A stretch of 64,000 nucleotides of DNA from Xylanimonas cellulosilytica DSM 15894 (GCF_000024965.1 NC_013530.1:434001-498000); one strand, 5' to 3'. Positions 34,218 to 44,837 are shown, numbered from the stretch's first letter. Translations and numbers: made by a program. The notes: a model not told the origin generated them from the letters alone.

Positions 34218-34871
34218 ATGACGCACGACCAGCAGCCGGAGGCGCGGCCGCGATCCGAGGCGGCGCACGGCGCGCGTCCCGCGGCGGAGGTGTTCCGCCG
34301 CCGCCGCATCCTCATCGCGTCCGCGGCGGGGGCGCTCGTGCTGGTGGTCGCGGTGCTGACGGCGTTCGTGTGGCCCGGGTACGCGCTGCCCGAGCCGCTG
34401 CCCACGCCGACGGTCACCGTCACGGCGCCGGTGCCCACCCCGACGGTCAGCCCTGCCGAGCGCACGGGCGAGGAGACCGCCCTGACGACGGCCCTGCCCG
34501 ACGAGGTGCTCCAGTTCGTCCAGCGTGGCATCGAGAACCTCCCGGCCTGGCAGGACGACCACCAGGCGATCGAGTCCTGGACCGTCACCTATGCCGACGG
34601 CACGGGCGACGACGCGACCACCATCACCCTCCAGGTGGGCCAGTGGAGCGACGCCGACGCCGCGGCGTCCTTCGCGGGTGCGCAGGTGAAGGCCGCCGGC
34701 ACGCCGACCAAGGAGGGCGACGTCCTCGTGGACGGCGAGGTGGTGGGCACCTACGCGCTGATCCCCGACGGCGACGACGCGGTCCTGTGGTGGAGCAACG
34801 CCACGGTGGTGTTCCGGGCGCAGGGTCCCGCCGACGAGCTCGAGGCGTTCTACGGCGAGTACCCGCTGTGA
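34218..34871 (+). CDS. Hypothetical single-pass membrane protein
   Basis: The 217-residue protein has a basic N-terminus, one TM helix (about residues 32-54), a Pro/Thr/Val linker (PTPTVTVTAPVPTPTV) and an extracytoplasmic domain of about 130 residues with no recognised family. The ATG at 34218 follows GGGGAGG. It is divergent from radA and lies 40 bp before proC, from which it is separated by a short hairpin. It may be a cell-surface sensor or stalked domain; function is not evident. Confidence 0.75.
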   Translation: MTHDQQPEARPRSEAAHGARPAAEVFRRRRILIASAAGALVLVVAVLTAFVWPGYALPEPLPTPTVTVTAPVPTPTVSPAERTGEETALTTALPDEVLQFVQRGIENLPAWQDDHQAIESWTVTYADGTGDDATTITLQVGQWSDADAAASFAGAQVKAAGTPTKEGDVLVDGEVVGTYALIPDGDDAVLWWSNATVVFRAQGPADELEAFYGEYPL

Positions 34872-34889
34872 ACCGGCATCTTCGCCGGT
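34872..34889 (+). terminator. Short hairpin between the membrane protein gene and proC
   Basis: ACCGGC and GCCGGT (6 bp each) flank a 6-nt loop starting at the stop codon. It is short but GC-rich and precedes the proC promoter. Confidence 0.4.
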
Positions 34890-34911
34890 GAGCGGCGCTA
34901 CGGTTTCTTCT

Positions 34912-35736
34912 GTGAACCTCGACCAGACCCGTCTCGCACTGCTCGGCACCGGCAACATGGGCGAGGCCGTGCTCGCCGGTGCGCTGCGTGCGGGGGTCGC
35001 TCCGGCGAACGTCGTCGCCACGTCGCGCCGTGCCGAGCGGGTCGCCGAGGTCGCCGCGAGGCACGGTGTGCGCACCACGCTCGACAACGTCGAGGCCGTG
35101 CGGGACGCCGACGTCGTCGTCGTCGCGGTGAAGCCCAAGGATGTCGGGGCGCTGCTCACCAGCGTCGGTGACGCGCTGGCGCCGCACGCCGTCGTCGTCT
35201 CGGTGGCCGCGGGGCTCTCCGCCGCGTTCTTCGAGGGCCGGCTGCCCGGCCGTCAGCCCGTGGTCCGGGTCATGCCCAACACGCCCGCCGCGATCGGCGC
35301 CGGGATGAGCGCCGTGAGCCGTGGCACGCATGCCACCGACGACGACGTCGCGCTCGTCCTGGCGGTCCTCGAAGGGACGGGCGACGCGGTCGAGGTGCCG
35401 GAGGCCTACCAGGCGGCGTCCGGCGCGGTCGCGGGCTCCGGGCCTGCCTATATGTTCTACGTGCTCGACGCGCTCGCGGAGGCGGGCGTCGCCGTCGGGC
35501 TCTCGCGCGATCTTGCTTCCCGGCTCGCGGTGCAGACGATGCTCGGCTCCGCGCGCCTGATCGCCGAGACGGGGGAGCACCCGGCGCTCGCGCGGGAACG
35601 TGTGACCTCGCCCGGCGGCACCACCGTGCAAGGGCTGCGTGCGCTCGACGAGGGCGGGGTGCGCGCGGCGTTCATCGCGGCCGTCGAGGCCGCCCGCGAC
35701 CGGACGAACGAGATCGCGGCGGAGCTGGAGGGCTGA
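34912..35736 (+). CDS. proC: Pyrroline-5-carboxylate reductase
   Basis: The 274-residue enzyme makes proline from pyrroline-5-carboxylate with NAD(P)H. Seen: the dinucleotide-binding start LALLGTGNMGEAVLAGAL, VRVMPNTPAAIGAGMSA, and the C-terminal ProC signature with TSPGGTTVQGLRALDEGGVRAAF. TACGGT (34899-34904) lies 7 nt before the GTG at 34912, giving a leaderless start. The LacI gene begins 2 bp after its stop and may be partly read from the proC promoter. Confidence 0.96.
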   Translation: MNLDQTRLALLGTGNMGEAVLAGALRAGVAPANVVATSRRAERVAEVAARHGVRTTLDNVEAVRDADVVVVAVKPKDVGALLTSVGDALAPHAVVVSVAAGLSAAFFEGRLPGRQPVVRVMPNTPAAIGAGMSAVSRGTHATDDDVALVLAVLEGTGDAVEVPEAYQAASGAVAGSGPAYMFYVLDALAEAGVAVGLSRDLASRLAVQTMLGSARLIAETGEHPALARERVTSPGGTTVQGLRALDEGGVRAAFIAAVEAARDRTNEIAAELEG

Positions 35737-35737
35737 G

Positions 35738-36778
35738 ATGGCCGTCGCCCGGCCGCCCGCGATGGCGGACGTCGCCGCCCGTGCCGGCGTGTCCCACCAG
35801 ACCGTCTCGCGCGTGCTCAACGCGCATCCGAGCGTGCGCCCCGAGACGCGCGAGCGGGTGCTCGCGGCGATCGCCGAGCTGGGCTACCGGCGCAACAGCG
35901 CCGCCCGTGCCCTGGTCACGGCCCGGACGACGACGGTGGGGCTGCTGACCAGCGGCAGCGCGCACTTCGGCCCGGCGAGCACGGTGCTGGCCACCGAGGC
36001 CGCCCTGCGTCAGGAGGGGTACTTCGTCTCGACCAGCTCGCCCGACTCCTACGACCCGGCCGCGGCCGCCGCGGCGCTCGAACGGCTCGTCGACCAGGGC
36101 GTCGAGGGGATCGTGGCGGTGTGCCCGGTGCAGGACGTCGCGGAGGCGATCGACGATCTCGATCCTCCGTGCCCCGTCGTCGTCGTCGCGGCGCGGCGGG
36201 ACGAGCAGACCGGGGGCAAGGCCCGCTACGTCCACGCCGACCAGTACCGCGGCGCGCAGGAGGCCACCGAGCACCTGGTGGACCTGGGGCACACGCACGT
36301 GGTGCACCTGGCGGGACCGGAGCGCTGGTTCGACGCGATCGAGCGTGCCGCCGCGTTCCGGGACGTCACGGCGACGCGCGACGTCGAGGCGCAGGTGGTG
36401 CAGGCGCGGGGCTGGTCCGCGCGGCGCGGCTACGAGCTCGGGCTGAGCCTCGCGGAGCAGGCCGGCCGACCGGGGGGACCGACCGGGTTCTTCGCGGCGA
36501 ACGACCTCATCGCCATCGGGCTGCTGCGCGCGTTCTGGGAGCGCGGCCTGCGGGTGCCCGACGACGTCTCCGTCGTCGGGTTCGACGACATCGAGGAGAG
36601 CGCGTTCCTGGTGCCGGCGCTGACCACGGTGCGTCAGCCGTTCGAGGCGCTGGGCCGCGCGGCGGTCCGTGCGCTGCTGGAGGCCTGGGGGGCCGCGGCC
36701 GGGGCGTCGCTGCCGCGCACGGCGTCGGTCATCGCGCCCGAGCTGGTGGTGCGGGGGAGCACCGCGGCGCGCGGATAG
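35738..36778 (+). CDS. araR: LacI family regulator, probable arabinose repressor
   Basis: The 346-residue repressor has the LacI HTH (PAMADVAARAGVSHQTVSRVLNAHPSVRPETRERV), the hinge NSAARALVTARTTTVG, and a sugar-binding sensor domain with FFAANDLIAIGLLRAF and SVVGFDDIEESAF. ATG at 35738 with GGAGGG 7 nt upstream, overlapping the end of proC. It is 67 bp upstream of araB and its 18-bp palindromic operator. The identical core is found before chvE and ytfQ, so this is the best candidate for the shared repressor, relieved by L-arabinose. The symbol is by role, not close comparison. Confidence 0.85.
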   Translation: MAVARPPAMADVAARAGVSHQTVSRVLNAHPSVRPETRERVLAAIAELGYRRNSAARALVTARTTTVGLLTSGSAHFGPASTVLATEAALRQEGYFVSTSSPDSYDPAAAAAALERLVDQGVEGIVAVCPVQDVAEAIDDLDPPCPVVVVAARRDEQTGGKARYVHADQYRGAQEATEHLVDLGHTHVVHLAGPERWFDAIERAAAFRDVTATRDVEAQVVQARGWSARRGYELGLSLAEQAGRPGGPTGFFAANDLIAIGLLRAFWERGLRVPDDVSVVGFDDIEESAFLVPALTTVRQPFEALGRAAVRALLEAWGAAAGASLPRTASVIAPELVVRGSTAARG

Positions 36779-36821
36779 ATCACTTCCGGTCACAGCATCG
36801 GACCGGGGCTGTGCGTGGCGT

Positions 36822-36839
36822 GATGTTAGCGCTAACATC
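36822..36839. promoter_or_regulatory. LacI (AraR-type) operator at the araB promoter
   Basis: GATGTTAGCGCTAACATC is a perfect 18-bp palindrome. Its right half contains the -10 box TAACAT (36833-36838), 7 nt before the araB GTG, so repressor binding would occlude RNA polymerase. Related 16-bp copies occur at 40784-40799 and 57103-57118. Confidence 0.88.
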
Positions 36840-36845
36840 GTGCTC

Positions 36846-38453
36846 GTGAACAACGAAACCCTCACCCGCGACGACGTCGTCGCCGGCCGCACGACGCTCG
36901 GCATCGAGCTCGGTTCCACGAACATCAAGGCGTGCCTCGTCGGCCCCGACCAGACGACGGTCGCCGTCGGCTCGCACACCTGGGAGAACCAGTTCGTCGA
37001 CCGGGTGTGGACGTACTCGCTCGACGCCGTGCACGAGGGCCTGGCCGCCGCGTTCGCCGCGCTCGCCGCCGACGTGCGGCAGCGGTACGGCGTGCCGCTG
37101 ACGACGGTGGGGGCGCTGGGCGTCTCGGCGATGATGCACGGCTATCTCGCCTTCGACGCCGAGGAGCGGCTGCTCGTGCCGTTCCGCACCTGGCGCAACA
37201 CCTCCACGGGCCCGGCCGCCGCCGCGCTCACCGAGGCGCTGGGGTTCAACGTCCCGCTGCGCTGGTCGGCGTCGCACCTGTACCAGGCGATCCTCGACGG
37301 CGAGGAGCACGTGGGGCAGATCGCCTCGCTGACCACGCTGGCCGGGTACGTGCACCGACGGCTGACCGGCCGGCACGTGCTCGGCGTCGGCGACGCGTCG
37401 GGCATGTTCCCGATCGACCCGGCCACCGGCACCTACGACGCCGGGATGCTCGCCACGTTCGACTCCCTGGCCGCCGGGCACGGATTCCCCGCCCCGCTGG
37501 GCGACCTGCTGCCCGCCGTGCTGCCCGCGGGGGCGCCCGCGGGCATGCTGACGGCCGAGGGCGCCGCGCTCCTCGACCCCACCGGCACGCTCGCCGCGGG
37601 CATCGCGCTGTGCCCGCCGGAGGGTGACGCCGGGACCGGCATGGTGGCGACGAACGCGGTCGCGCCCCGCACCGGCAACGTGTCGGCAGGGACGAGCATC
37701 TTCGCGATGGTCGTCCTCGAACGGCCGCTGGCCCGCGTGCACGAGGAGATCGACGTCGTCACGACGCCGTCGGGCGACCCGGTCGCGATGGTGCACTGCA
37801 ACAACGGCTCCTCCGAGCTGGGGGCGTGGGCCGGGGTGTTCGGCGAGTTCGCCGCGGCGATCGGCTCCGACGTCGGGCAGGACGCCGTGTTCGCCGCGCT
37901 GCTCGGCGCCGCGCTGCAGGGTGAGCCCGACGGCGGTGGCCTGCTCGCGTACAACTACCTGTCGGGCGAGACCATCACGGGCCTCGACGAGGGCCGCCCG
38001 CTGGTGCTGCGCACCCCGGGGTCGCGCCTCACGCTCGCGAACTTCGCGCGCACGCAGGTCTACTCCGTCTTCGGCACGCTCGCCCTGGGCATGCGCACGC
38101 TGGCCGACGAGGACGTGGCGATCGACTCGCTGCTCGCCCACGGCGGCCTGTTCCGCACCGAAGGGGTCGCCCAGCGGCTCCTGGCCGCCGCCGTCGACGC
38201 ACCCGTCGCCGTCGCGTCCACCGCGGGGGAGGGCGGCGCGTGGGGCATCGCCGTGCTCGCCGCGTACGCCGCAGCGGTCGCCGGCGGCGAGCCCCGCACG
38301 CTGGCCGCGTGGCTCGACGAGGTCGTGTTCGCCGGCGCCGCCACCGTCGTCGCGCAGCCGGAGCCCGCCGACGTCGCAGGCCTGCGGACCTATCTCGAGA
38401 CGTACGAGGCGGGCCTGCCCATCCAGCACGCCGCCATCACCGCCACCCACTGA
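36846..38453 (+). CDS. araB: Ribulokinase (FGGY family)
   Basis: The 535-residue FGGY sugar kinase begins TTLGIELGSTNIKACLV (ATP phosphate loop) and contains VSAMMHGYLAFDAEERLLVPFRTWRN, NVSAGTSIFAMVVLERPL and LLAHGGLFRTEGVAQRLL. It should phosphorylate L-ribulose to L-ribulose 5-phosphate; the identity rests on its position ahead of araD and araA, since the FGGY family has many substrates. The GTG at 36846 lies 7 nt after TAACAT, so the mRNA is probably leaderless. It is controlled by the operator at 36822-36839. araD starts 15 bp after its stop. Confidence 0.9.
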   Translation: MNNETLTRDDVVAGRTTLGIELGSTNIKACLVGPDQTTVAVGSHTWENQFVDRVWTYSLDAVHEGLAAAFAALAADVRQRYGVPLTTVGALGVSAMMHGYLAFDAEERLLVPFRTWRNTSTGPAAAALTEALGFNVPLRWSASHLYQAILDGEEHVGQIASLTTLAGYVHRRLTGRHVLGVGDASGMFPIDPATGTYDAGMLATFDSLAAGHGFPAPLGDLLPAVLPAGAPAGMLTAEGAALLDPTGTLAAGIALCPPEGDAGTGMVATNAVAPRTGNVSAGTSIFAMVVLERPLARVHEEIDVVTTPSGDPVAMVHCNNGSSELGAWAGVFGEFAAAIGSDVGQDAVFAALLGAALQGEPDGGGLLAYNYLSGETITGLDEGRPLVLRTPGSRLTLANFARTQVYSVFGTLALGMRTLADEDVAIDSLLAHGGLFRTEGVAQRLLAAAVDAPVAVASTAGEGGAWGIAVLAAYAAAVAGGEPRTLAAWLDEVVFAGAATVVAQPEPADVAGLRTYLETYEAGLPIQHAAITATH

Positions 38454-38468
38454 CCCCGAGGAGTCTCC

Positions 38469-39140
38469 GTGAGCGTTCCCGACCAGATCCGTGCCGACGT
38501 CGACGCCGCCAAGGAGCGCGTCGCCGCGCTGCACGCCGAGCTGCCCCGCTGGGAGCTCGTGGTGTGGACCGCGGGCAACGTGTCCGAAAGGGTAGGTGAC
38601 TACTTCGTCATCAAGCCGTCCGGCGTCTCGTACGACGACCTCGACGCCGAGGCCATGGTCGTGTGCGACCTCGACGGCAACCTCGTCGAGGGCACGCGGT
38701 CGCCGTCGTCGGACACCGCGGCGCACGCCTACGTGTACCGGCACATGGACCACGTGGGTGGCGTCGTGCACACGCACTCCACGTACGCGGCCGCCTGGGC
38801 GGCCCGCGGCGAGGAGATCCCGTGCGTGCTGACGATGATGGCCGACGAGTTCGGCGGGCCCGTCCCCGTCGGGCCGTTCGCGATCATCGGCGACGACTCG
38901 ATCGGCCGCGGCATCGTCGAGACCCTCACGAACCACCGCAGCCCGGCCGTGCTCATGGCCAACCACGGGCCCTTCACCATCGGGCGTGACGCTCGCGCCG
39001 CCGTGAAGGCCGCCGTCCTCCTGGAGGAGGTGGCCCGCGCGGTCCACATCTCCCGCCAGCTCGGCGAGCCGCAGCCCATCCCGCAGGACGCCGTCGACGC
39101 CCTCTACGCCCGCTACCAGAACGTGTACGGCCAGCACTGA
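38469..39140 (+). CDS. araD: L-ribulose-5-phosphate 4-epimerase
   Basis: The 223-residue class II aldolase-type epimerase converts L-ribulose 5-phosphate to D-xylulose 5-phosphate. Zinc-ligand histidines are seen in [12 protein letters not shown], with a third in LMANHGPF; the N-terminal WTAGNVSER and [13 protein letters not shown] are phosphate- and substrate-binding motifs. Length is normal. GTG at 38469 with GAGGAG upstream. It is the second gene of araBDA. Confidence 0.95.
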   Translation: MSVPDQIRADVDAAKERVAALHAELPRWELVVWTAGNVSERVGDYFVIKPSGVSYDDLDAEAMVVCDLDGNLVEGTRSPSSDTAAHAYVYRHMDHVGGVVHTHSTYAAAWAARGEEIPCVLTMMADEFGGPVPVGPFAIIGDDSIGRGIVETLTNHRSPAVLMANHGPFTIGRDARAAVKAAVLLEEVARAVHISRQLGEPQPIPQDAVDALYARYQNVYGQH

Positions 39141-39198
39141 CGCCGGCCCAGACCCCCGGTGGTCGAGCACCGGAACCGCACCTCAAAGGAGATATGAC

Positions 39199-40710
39199 GT
39201 GAGCAAGCCCTACGCAGACCGCGAGGTCTGGTTCTTCACCGGGTCGCAGGACCTCTACGGCGAGGAGACCCTGCGCCAGGTCGCCGAGCAGTCGCAGGAG
39301 GTCGCCGCCGCGCTCGACGCCGCCGCCGACGTGCCGGCGCGGATCGTCTGGAAGCCCGTCCTCAAGGACGCCGCCTCGATCCGCCGCGCGATGCTCGACG
39401 CCAACGCGGACGACCGCGTGCTCGGCGTGATCACGTGGATGCACACCTTCAGCCCCGCGAAGATGTGGATCACCGGCCTCGACGCGCTGCGCAAGCCGCT
39501 GCTGCACCTGCACACGCAGGCGAACGTCGAGCTGCCGTGGGACACCATCGACTTCGACTTCATGAACCTCAACCAGGCCGCGCACGGCGACCGCGAGTAC
39601 GCGTACATCGCCGCCCGCCTGGGCGTGGCCCGCACCACCGTCGTCGGGCACGTGTCCAACCCCGCCGTGCAGCAGCGTGTCGGCACGTGGGTCCGGGGTG
39701 CGGCCGGCTGGGCCGCCACCCACGAGCTCACGCTCGCCCGGTTCGGGGACAACATGCGCAACGTCGCCGTCACCGAGGGGGACAAGACGGAGGCCGAGCT
39801 GCGGTTCGGCGTCACGGTCAACACCTGGGGGGTCAACGACCTGGTGGCCGCCGTCGACGACGTGTCCGACGCCGACGTCGACGCCCTCGTGGCGGAGTAC
39901 GAGGAGCTGTACGACGTCGTGCCCGAGCTGCGCAAGGACGGCGAGCGGCACGAGTCGCTGCGCTACGCGGCCCGGCAGGAGATCGCGCTGCTCAACTTCC
40001 TGGAGTCCGTGGGGGCCAAGGCGTTCACCACCAACTTCGAGGACCTCGGCGACCTGCGCCAGCTCCCCGGCCTCGCCGTCCAGCGCCTCATGGCCGCCGG
40101 CTACGGCTTCGGCGCCGAGGGCGACTGGAAGACGGCCGTGCTGGTCCGCGCCGCCAAGGTCATGGGCGAAGGGCTGCCCGGTGGCGCCTCCCTCATGGAG
40201 GACTACACGTACGACCTGACCCCGGGCAGCGAGCTGATCCTCGGCGCGCACATGCTCGAGATCTGCCCGTCGCTGACGACGGCGAAGCCCCGGGTGGAGA
40301 TCCACCCGCTCGGCATCGGCGGCAAGGAGGACCCCGTCCGCATGGTGTTCAACGCCGACGCCGTGGACGGCGCGGTGGTGGTCTCCCTGGCCGACATGCG
40401 CGACCGCTTCCGCCTCACCGCCAACGTCGTCGACGTCGTCACCCCGCCCGCCGACCTGCCGCACCTGCCCGTGGCCCGCGCCGTGTGGAAGCCGCGGCCC
40501 TCGTTCGCGGTCTCCGCCGAGGCGTGGCTGACCGCGGGCGGCGCCCACCACACCGTCATGTCGACGGCGGCGGGCATCGAGGCCTTCGAGGTCTTCGCCG
40601 AGATCGCGCGCGTCGAGCTGCTCGTCATCGACGAGGACACGACCCGTCGTGGGTTCAAGGACCAGGTGAAGTGGAACGCGGCGTACCACCGGCTGGCACA
40701 GGGCCTGTGA
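39199..40710 (+). CDS. araA: L-arabinose isomerase
   Basis: The 503-residue enzyme isomerises L-arabinose to L-ribulose. Family motifs are [13 protein letters not shown] at the start, [15 protein letters not shown] and HMLEICPS (catalytic glutamates), [19 protein letters not shown] and GGAHHTVMS (metal histidines). AAAGGAG is 7 nt before the GTG at 39199. An out-of-frame ATG ACG TGA (39194-39202) overlaps this start, a two-codon reading frame that could couple re-initiation. Last gene of araBDA; a weak hairpin follows at 40717-40743. Confidence 0.97.
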   Translation: MSKPYADREVWFFTGSQDLYGEETLRQVAEQSQEVAAALDAAADVPARIVWKPVLKDAASIRRAMLDANADDRVLGVITWMHTFSPAKMWITGLDALRKPLLHLHTQANVELPWDTIDFDFMNLNQAAHGDREYAYIAARLGVARTTVVGHVSNPAVQQRVGTWVRGAAGWAATHELTLARFGDNMRNVAVTEGDKTEAELRFGVTVNTWGVNDLVAAVDDVSDADVDALVAEYEELYDVVPELRKDGERHESLRYAARQEIALLNFLESVGAKAFTTNFEDLGDLRQLPGLAVQRLMAAGYGFGAEGDWKTAVLVRAAKVMGEGLPGGASLMEDYTYDLTPGSELILGAHMLEICPSLTTAKPRVEIHPLGIGGKEDPVRMVFNADAVDGAVVVSLADMRDRFRLTANVVDVVTPPADLPHLPVARAVWKPRPSFAVSAEAWLTAGGAHHTVMSTAAGIEAFEVFAEIARVELLVIDEDTTRRGFKDQVKWNAAYHRLAQGL

Positions 40711-40716
40711 GGCGCT

Positions 40717-40743
40717 GGTGGCGGACGCGCGATCGACGCCACC
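40717..40743 (+). terminator. Weak hairpin after araA
   Basis: Perfect 7-bp arms GGTGGCG (40717-40723) and CGCCACC (40737-40743) with a 13-nt loop follow the araA stop, before the next operator and promoter. A modest terminator candidate. Confidence 0.45.
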
Positions 40744-40783
40744 GATCGGGTCACATCACACCGCGCTGGCTTTGAGGGGCGCG

Positions 40784-40799
40784 ATGTGAGCGCTAACAT
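40784..40799. promoter_or_regulatory. LacI (AraR-type) operator before chvE
   Basis: ATGTGAGCGCTAACAT matches the araB operator in 15 of 16 positions. It lies 55 bp before the chvE start and includes the TAACAT -10 match, so chvE-mmsA-mmsB should be derepressed together with araBDA. Confidence 0.85.
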
Positions 40800-40853
40800 T
40801 TCCTCAGGTCGGGGTCGACTCCGACACTTCCCACTGGAGAGAAGGACAACGCA

Positions 40854-42020
40854 ATGAAGCGTCTTACAAGGGTGTTCACGGCTGCGACAGCGGCCACCCT
40901 CGCGCTCGGACTGGCCGCCTGTGGCGGTGGCGGTGCCGGTGGTGGCGACGACGTCGGCACCGGTGACGGTGACGGGGCCGCAGCGGCCTCCGACATCACG
41001 GTCGGCGTCGCCATGCCGACGCAGACCTCGGAGCGCTGGATCGCGGACGGCAACTCCGTGCGCGAGGGCCTCGAAGAGGCCGGGTTCGAGGTCAACCTGC
41101 AGTTCGCGAACGACGACATCCCGACGCAGCAGCAGCAGATCGACCAGATGATCACGCAGGGCGCCGACATCCTCATCGTCGCCTCGATCGACGGCACCGC
41201 GCTGGCCAACCAGCTCCAGGCCGCCGCCGACGCGGGCATCCCGATCATCTCGTACGACCGCCTGATCCGGGACACGGAGAACGTCGACTTCTACGTCACG
41301 TTCGACAACTTCCAGGTCGGCGTCGACCAGGCGACGTCGCTGCTCACCGGCCTCGGCGTCCTGGACGCGGACGGCAACGAGACCGGCGAGACGGGTCCGT
41401 TCACGATCGAGCTCTTCGCGGGCTCGCTGGACGACAACAACGCCCACTTCTTCTTCGACGGCGCGATGACGACGCTCCAGCCGTTCATCGACGCGGGCAC
41501 CCTCGTCGTCGGCTCGGGCCAGACGAGCATCGATCAGGCGGCCACGCTCCGCTGGTCGCAGGAGACGGCGCAGCGCCGCATGGAGGACCTGCTGACCGCC
41601 CACTACGGTGGCGGCAGCGAGCCGCTGCACGGCGTGCTCTCGCCGTTCGACGGCATCTCGCGCGGCATCATCACCGCGCTCCAGAACGCGGGCATGGGCC
41701 CGAGCATCGCCGACGGCCTGCCCGTCGTCACCGGTCAGGACGCCGAGATCGCGTCGGTGGCGCTCATCGACCAGGGCATCCAGTACTCGACGATCTTCAA
41801 GGACACCCGCCTCCTCGCGGAGCAGGCCGTCATCGCCGCGCAGGCCTTCGCCGACGGGCGCACCCCGGAAGCGAACAACACGACGGACTACGACAACGGC
41901 ATGATGATCGTCCCGTCCTTCCTGCTCCCGGTCAGCATCGTGACCGCGGACGACATCCAGTCGGTGCTCATCGACTCCGGCTTCTTCACGCAGGAGCAGG
42001 TGGACCGCGGTCAGATGTGA
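40854..42020 (+). CDS. chvE: Multiple-monosaccharide ABC transporter substrate-binding lipoprotein
   Basis: The 388-residue lipoprotein has a signal peptide with lipobox LAAC (Cys23), a Gly/Asp-rich linker, and a type I periplasmic-binding fold resembling ChvE/XylF (VGVAMPTQTSERWIADGNSV, IISYDRLIRDTENVDFYVTFDNFQVG, TIFKDTRLLAEQAV). In the family it binds arabinose, xylose, glucose or galactose outside the membrane. AAGGAC lies before the ATG at 40854. It is followed by a long hairpin and by mmsA-mmsB. Confidence 0.93.
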   Translation: MKRLTRVFTAATAATLALGLAACGGGGAGGGDDVGTGDGDGAAAASDITVGVAMPTQTSERWIADGNSVREGLEEAGFEVNLQFANDDIPTQQQQIDQMITQGADILIVASIDGTALANQLQAAADAGIPIISYDRLIRDTENVDFYVTFDNFQVGVDQATSLLTGLGVLDADGNETGETGPFTIELFAGSLDDNNAHFFFDGAMTTLQPFIDAGTLVVGSGQTSIDQAATLRWSQETAQRRMEDLLTAHYGGGSEPLHGVLSPFDGISRGIITALQNAGMGPSIADGLPVVTGQDAEIASVALIDQGIQYSTIFKDTRLLAEQAVIAAQAFADGRTPEANNTTDYDNGMMIVPSFLLPVSIVTADDIQSVLIDSGFFTQEQVDRGQM

Positions 42021-42041
42021 CCGTGGCCCGTCGGAGCCTCT

Positions 42042-42079
42042 CGTGGGGGTCCACCGGCGCGATCCGGTGGGCCCCCACG
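42042..42079 (+). terminator. Intercistronic hairpin between chvE and mmsA
   Basis: A 16-bp stem (arms 42042-42057 and 42064-42079, one T-G wobble) with a 6-nt loop lies 22 bp after the chvE stop. Such hairpins after binding-protein genes usually stabilise the upstream mRNA and reduce read-through, giving more binding protein than transporter. Confidence 0.8.
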
Positions 42080-42114
42080 CCCGCGAACAGCACAAGACGT
42101 AAGGACGGCTGAGC

Positions 42115-43659
42115 ATGTCGAGCACGATCCTCGAGATGCAGGACATCACCAAGAACTTCCCCGGCGTCAAGGTTCTCAAGGACGTGAGCCTCAAGGTCGC
42201 CGAGGGCGAGATCCACGCCATCTGCGGCGAGAACGGCGCCGGCAAGTCGACCCTCATGAAGGTCCTGTCCGGCGTGTACCCGCACGGCACCTACGACGGC
42301 CGCATCCTGCTCCGCGGCCAGGAGGTCGCCTTCGGTGGCATCAAGGACTCCGAGGCCCAGGGCATCGTCATCATCCACCAGGAGCTGGCGCTCGTCCCGC
42401 ACCTGTCGGTGGCCGAGAACATCTTCCTCGGCAACGAGGTGGTCCAGCGTGGCCTGATCGACTGGCACCGGGCCAACGCCGAGGCCTCCGCACTCATGGA
42501 GCGGGTGGGTCTCAGCGAGCTCCCGGTCACGCCGGTGGGGCAGCTCGGCGTCGGCAAGCAGCAGCTCGTCGAGATCGCGAAGGCGATCAGCAAGGATGTC
42601 TCGCTCCTCATCCTCGACGAGCCGACGGCAGCCCTGAACGACAGCGACTCCGAGCACCTGCTCGGCCTGCTGCGCGAGCTCAAGGCACAGGGCATCACCT
42701 GCATCATCATCAGCCACAAGCTCGGTGAGATCGAGGACATCGCGGACTCGACGACGATCATCCGCGACGGTGCCGTCGTCGAGACCATCGACATGCACGG
42801 GCCCGATGCCACGCAGGACCGCATCATCCGCGGCATGGTCGGCCGCGACCTCGACCAGCGCTACCCGGAGCGGTCGGTCACCGTCGGTGACGTGGTCTTC
42901 CGCGTCGAGGACTGGCACGTCCACCACCCGACACAGCCGCGCGTCCTGGTCGAGAAGGCCTCGTTCGACGTCCGTGCCGGTGAGGTCGTCGGCATCGCCG
43001 GCCTCATGGGCGCCGGGCGCACCGAGCTGGCCATGTCCCTGTTCGGGCGCAGCTACGGCCGCGACGTCTCGGGCAAGGTCTACCTGCACGGCAAGGAGAT
43101 CGACACCCGGACCGTCGGGTCGGCCATCGCGAACGGCCTCGCGTACGTCTCCGAGGACCGCAAGCACTACGGGCTCAACCTCATCCAGGACATCCGCACC
43201 AACGTCACCGCTGCCGGCCTCGGCAAGATCTCGTCACGCGGGTTCGTCAACGGGAACGAGGAGATCGCCGTCGCCGAACAGGCACGCAAGGCCATGCGCA
43301 TCAGGACGCCGTCCGTCATGCAGACCGTCGGCAACCTGTCCGGCGGCAACCAGCAGAAGGTCGTGCTGTCCAAGTGGCTGTACACCGACCCTGAGGTGCT
43401 GATCCTCGACGAGCCCACCCGCGGCATCGACGTCGGCGCCAAGTTCGAGATCTACACGATCATCAACGAGCTCGCCGCGCAGGGGAAGGCGGTCGTCGTC
43501 ATCTCCTCCGAGCTGCCCGAGCTGCTCGGCACCTGCGACCGCATCTACGCGCTCGCCTACGGGCGGATCACGGGCCAGCTCCCCGTCGCCGAGGCCACCC
43601 AGGAACGCCTCATGGAGCTCATGACCATCGAGAAGACCAGCAAGGAGGCTGTCCGATGA
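42115..43659 (+). CDS. mmsA: Multiple-monosaccharide ABC transporter ATP-binding protein
   Basis: The 514-residue protein has two ABC domains, as in RbsA/XylG/GguA. Domain 1 has Walker [10 protein letters not shown] (about residues 41-49) and Walker [14 protein letters not shown]. Domain 2 has a degenerate Walker A (GLMGAGRTE) but a full signature LSGGNQQKV and Walker [14 protein letters not shown]. It powers import of the sugar bound by ChvE. AAGGA precedes the ATG at 42115; the stop overlaps mmsB by 4 bp. Confidence 0.95.
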   Translation: MSSTILEMQDITKNFPGVKVLKDVSLKVAEGEIHAICGENGAGKSTLMKVLSGVYPHGTYDGRILLRGQEVAFGGIKDSEAQGIVIIHQELALVPHLSVAENIFLGNEVVQRGLIDWHRANAEASALMERVGLSELPVTPVGQLGVGKQQLVEIAKAISKDVSLLILDEPTAALNDSDSEHLLGLLRELKAQGITCIIISHKLGEIEDIADSTTIIRDGAVVETIDMHGPDATQDRIIRGMVGRDLDQRYPERSVTVGDVVFRVEDWHVHHPTQPRVLVEKASFDVRAGEVVGIAGLMGAGRTELAMSLFGRSYGRDVSGKVYLHGKEIDTRTVGSAIANGLAYVSEDRKHYGLNLIQDIRTNVTAAGLGKISSRGFVNGNEEIAVAEQARKAMRIRTPSVMQTVGNLSGGNQQKVVLSKWLYTDPEVLILDEPTRGIDVGAKFEIYTIINELAAQGKAVVVISSELPELLGTCDRIYALAYGRITGQLPVAEATQERLMELMTIEKTSKEAVR

Positions 43660-44837
43660 ACGTCGCCGCGGACGTCAAGGACCTGTTCACACGCAACCTG
43701 CGCACCTCGGGCATCTACATCGCGTTCGTCGCGATCGTGCTGCTCTTCACGGTGCTGACGGACGGCATGCTCCTGCAGCCGGGGAACCTGACGAACCTCG
43801 TCCTGCAGTTCTCCTACGTGCTGATCCTCGCGCTGGGCATGATCCTCGTGATCGTCGCGGGACACATCGACCTCTCGGTCGGGTCCGTGGTGGCACTCGC
43901 CGGCGCCGTCTCGGCGGTCGTCGTCATCCGGCACGGAGCGCCGTGGTGGGTCGGCGTCCTCGCAGCCCTCGGCGTCGGCCTGCTGGTCGGTGCCTGGCAG
44001 GGCTTCTGGGTCGCCTACGTCGGCATCCCGGCGTTCATCGTGACGCTGGCGGGCATGCTGCTCTTCCGCGGCATGACGTTCCGCGTCCTCGACAACGTGT
44101 CGCTCTCGCCGTTCCCCGCCGAGTACCAGAAGATCGCCAGCGGGTTCGTCAACGGGCTGCTCGGCGGTGACGGGTACGACGTGTTCACGCTCCTCATCGG
44201 CGTCTTCGCCGTCGTCGGCTTCGCCTGGACCCAGTGGCGTGCGCGCCAGGGCCGCCTCCAGTACCGCCAGCCCGTCGAGGCGATGGGGCTGTTCATCACC
44301 AAGATCGTCGTCGTCGCCGCCGTCGTCATGGCGTTCGCGTGGCAGCTCGCGCACGCCCGCGGCCTGCCCATCGTGCTGATCATCCTCGCGGTGCTCATCC
44401 TGACCTACCAGGTCGTCACCACGAAGACGGTGTTCGGCCGCCACATCTACGCGATCGGCGGCAACCTTCCCGCCGCGATGCTGTCGGGCGTCAAGGTCAA
44501 GAGGGTCAATTTCTGGATCTTCGTGAACATGGGCCTGCTCGCCGGTGTCGCCGGTGCGGTGTTCTCCTCGCGCTCCAACGGTGCGCAGCCGGGCGCCGGC
44601 AACATGTTCGAGCTCGACGCCATCGCCGCCTGCTTCATCGGCGGCGCCTCGACGTCGGGCGGCGTCGGCCGCGTGACGGGGGCCATGGTCGGTGGCCTGG
44701 TCATGGCCGTCATGTCCAACGGCATGCAGCTCATGAGCGTCGGGCAGTCGACCCAGCAGATCATCCGAGGCCTCGTGCTGCTGCTGGCCGTCGCCTTCGA
44801 CATCTACAACAAGCGCCGCGCGGGCGCGACCCGCTGA
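43656..44837 (+). CDS. mmsB: Multiple-monosaccharide ABC transporter permease
   Basis: The 393-residue membrane protein has about ten hydrophobic helices and the monosaccharide-permease signature [28 protein letters not shown]. It carries the extra charged loop between central helices ([21 protein letters not shown], about residues 193-213) that separates the GguB/MmsB type from shorter RbsC-like permeases. The ATG overlaps the mmsA stop (ATGA). Ends in the terminator at 44857. Confidence 0.95.
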   Translation: MNVAADVKDLFTRNLRTSGIYIAFVAIVLLFTVLTDGMLLQPGNLTNLVLQFSYVLILALGMILVIVAGHIDLSVGSVVALAGAVSAVVVIRHGAPWWVGVLAALGVGLLVGAWQGFWVAYVGIPAFIVTLAGMLLFRGMTFRVLDNVSLSPFPAEYQKIASGFVNGLLGGDGYDVFTLLIGVFAVVGFAWTQWRARQGRLQYRQPVEAMGLFITKIVVVAAVVMAFAWQLAHARGLPIVLIILAVLILTYQVVTTKTVFGRHIYAIGGNLPAAMLSGVKVKRVNFWIFVNMGLLAGVAGAVFSSRSNGAQPGAGNMFELDAIAACFIGGASTSGGVGRVTGAMVGGLVMAVMSNGMQLMSVGQSTQQIIRGLVLLLAVAFDIYNKRRAGATR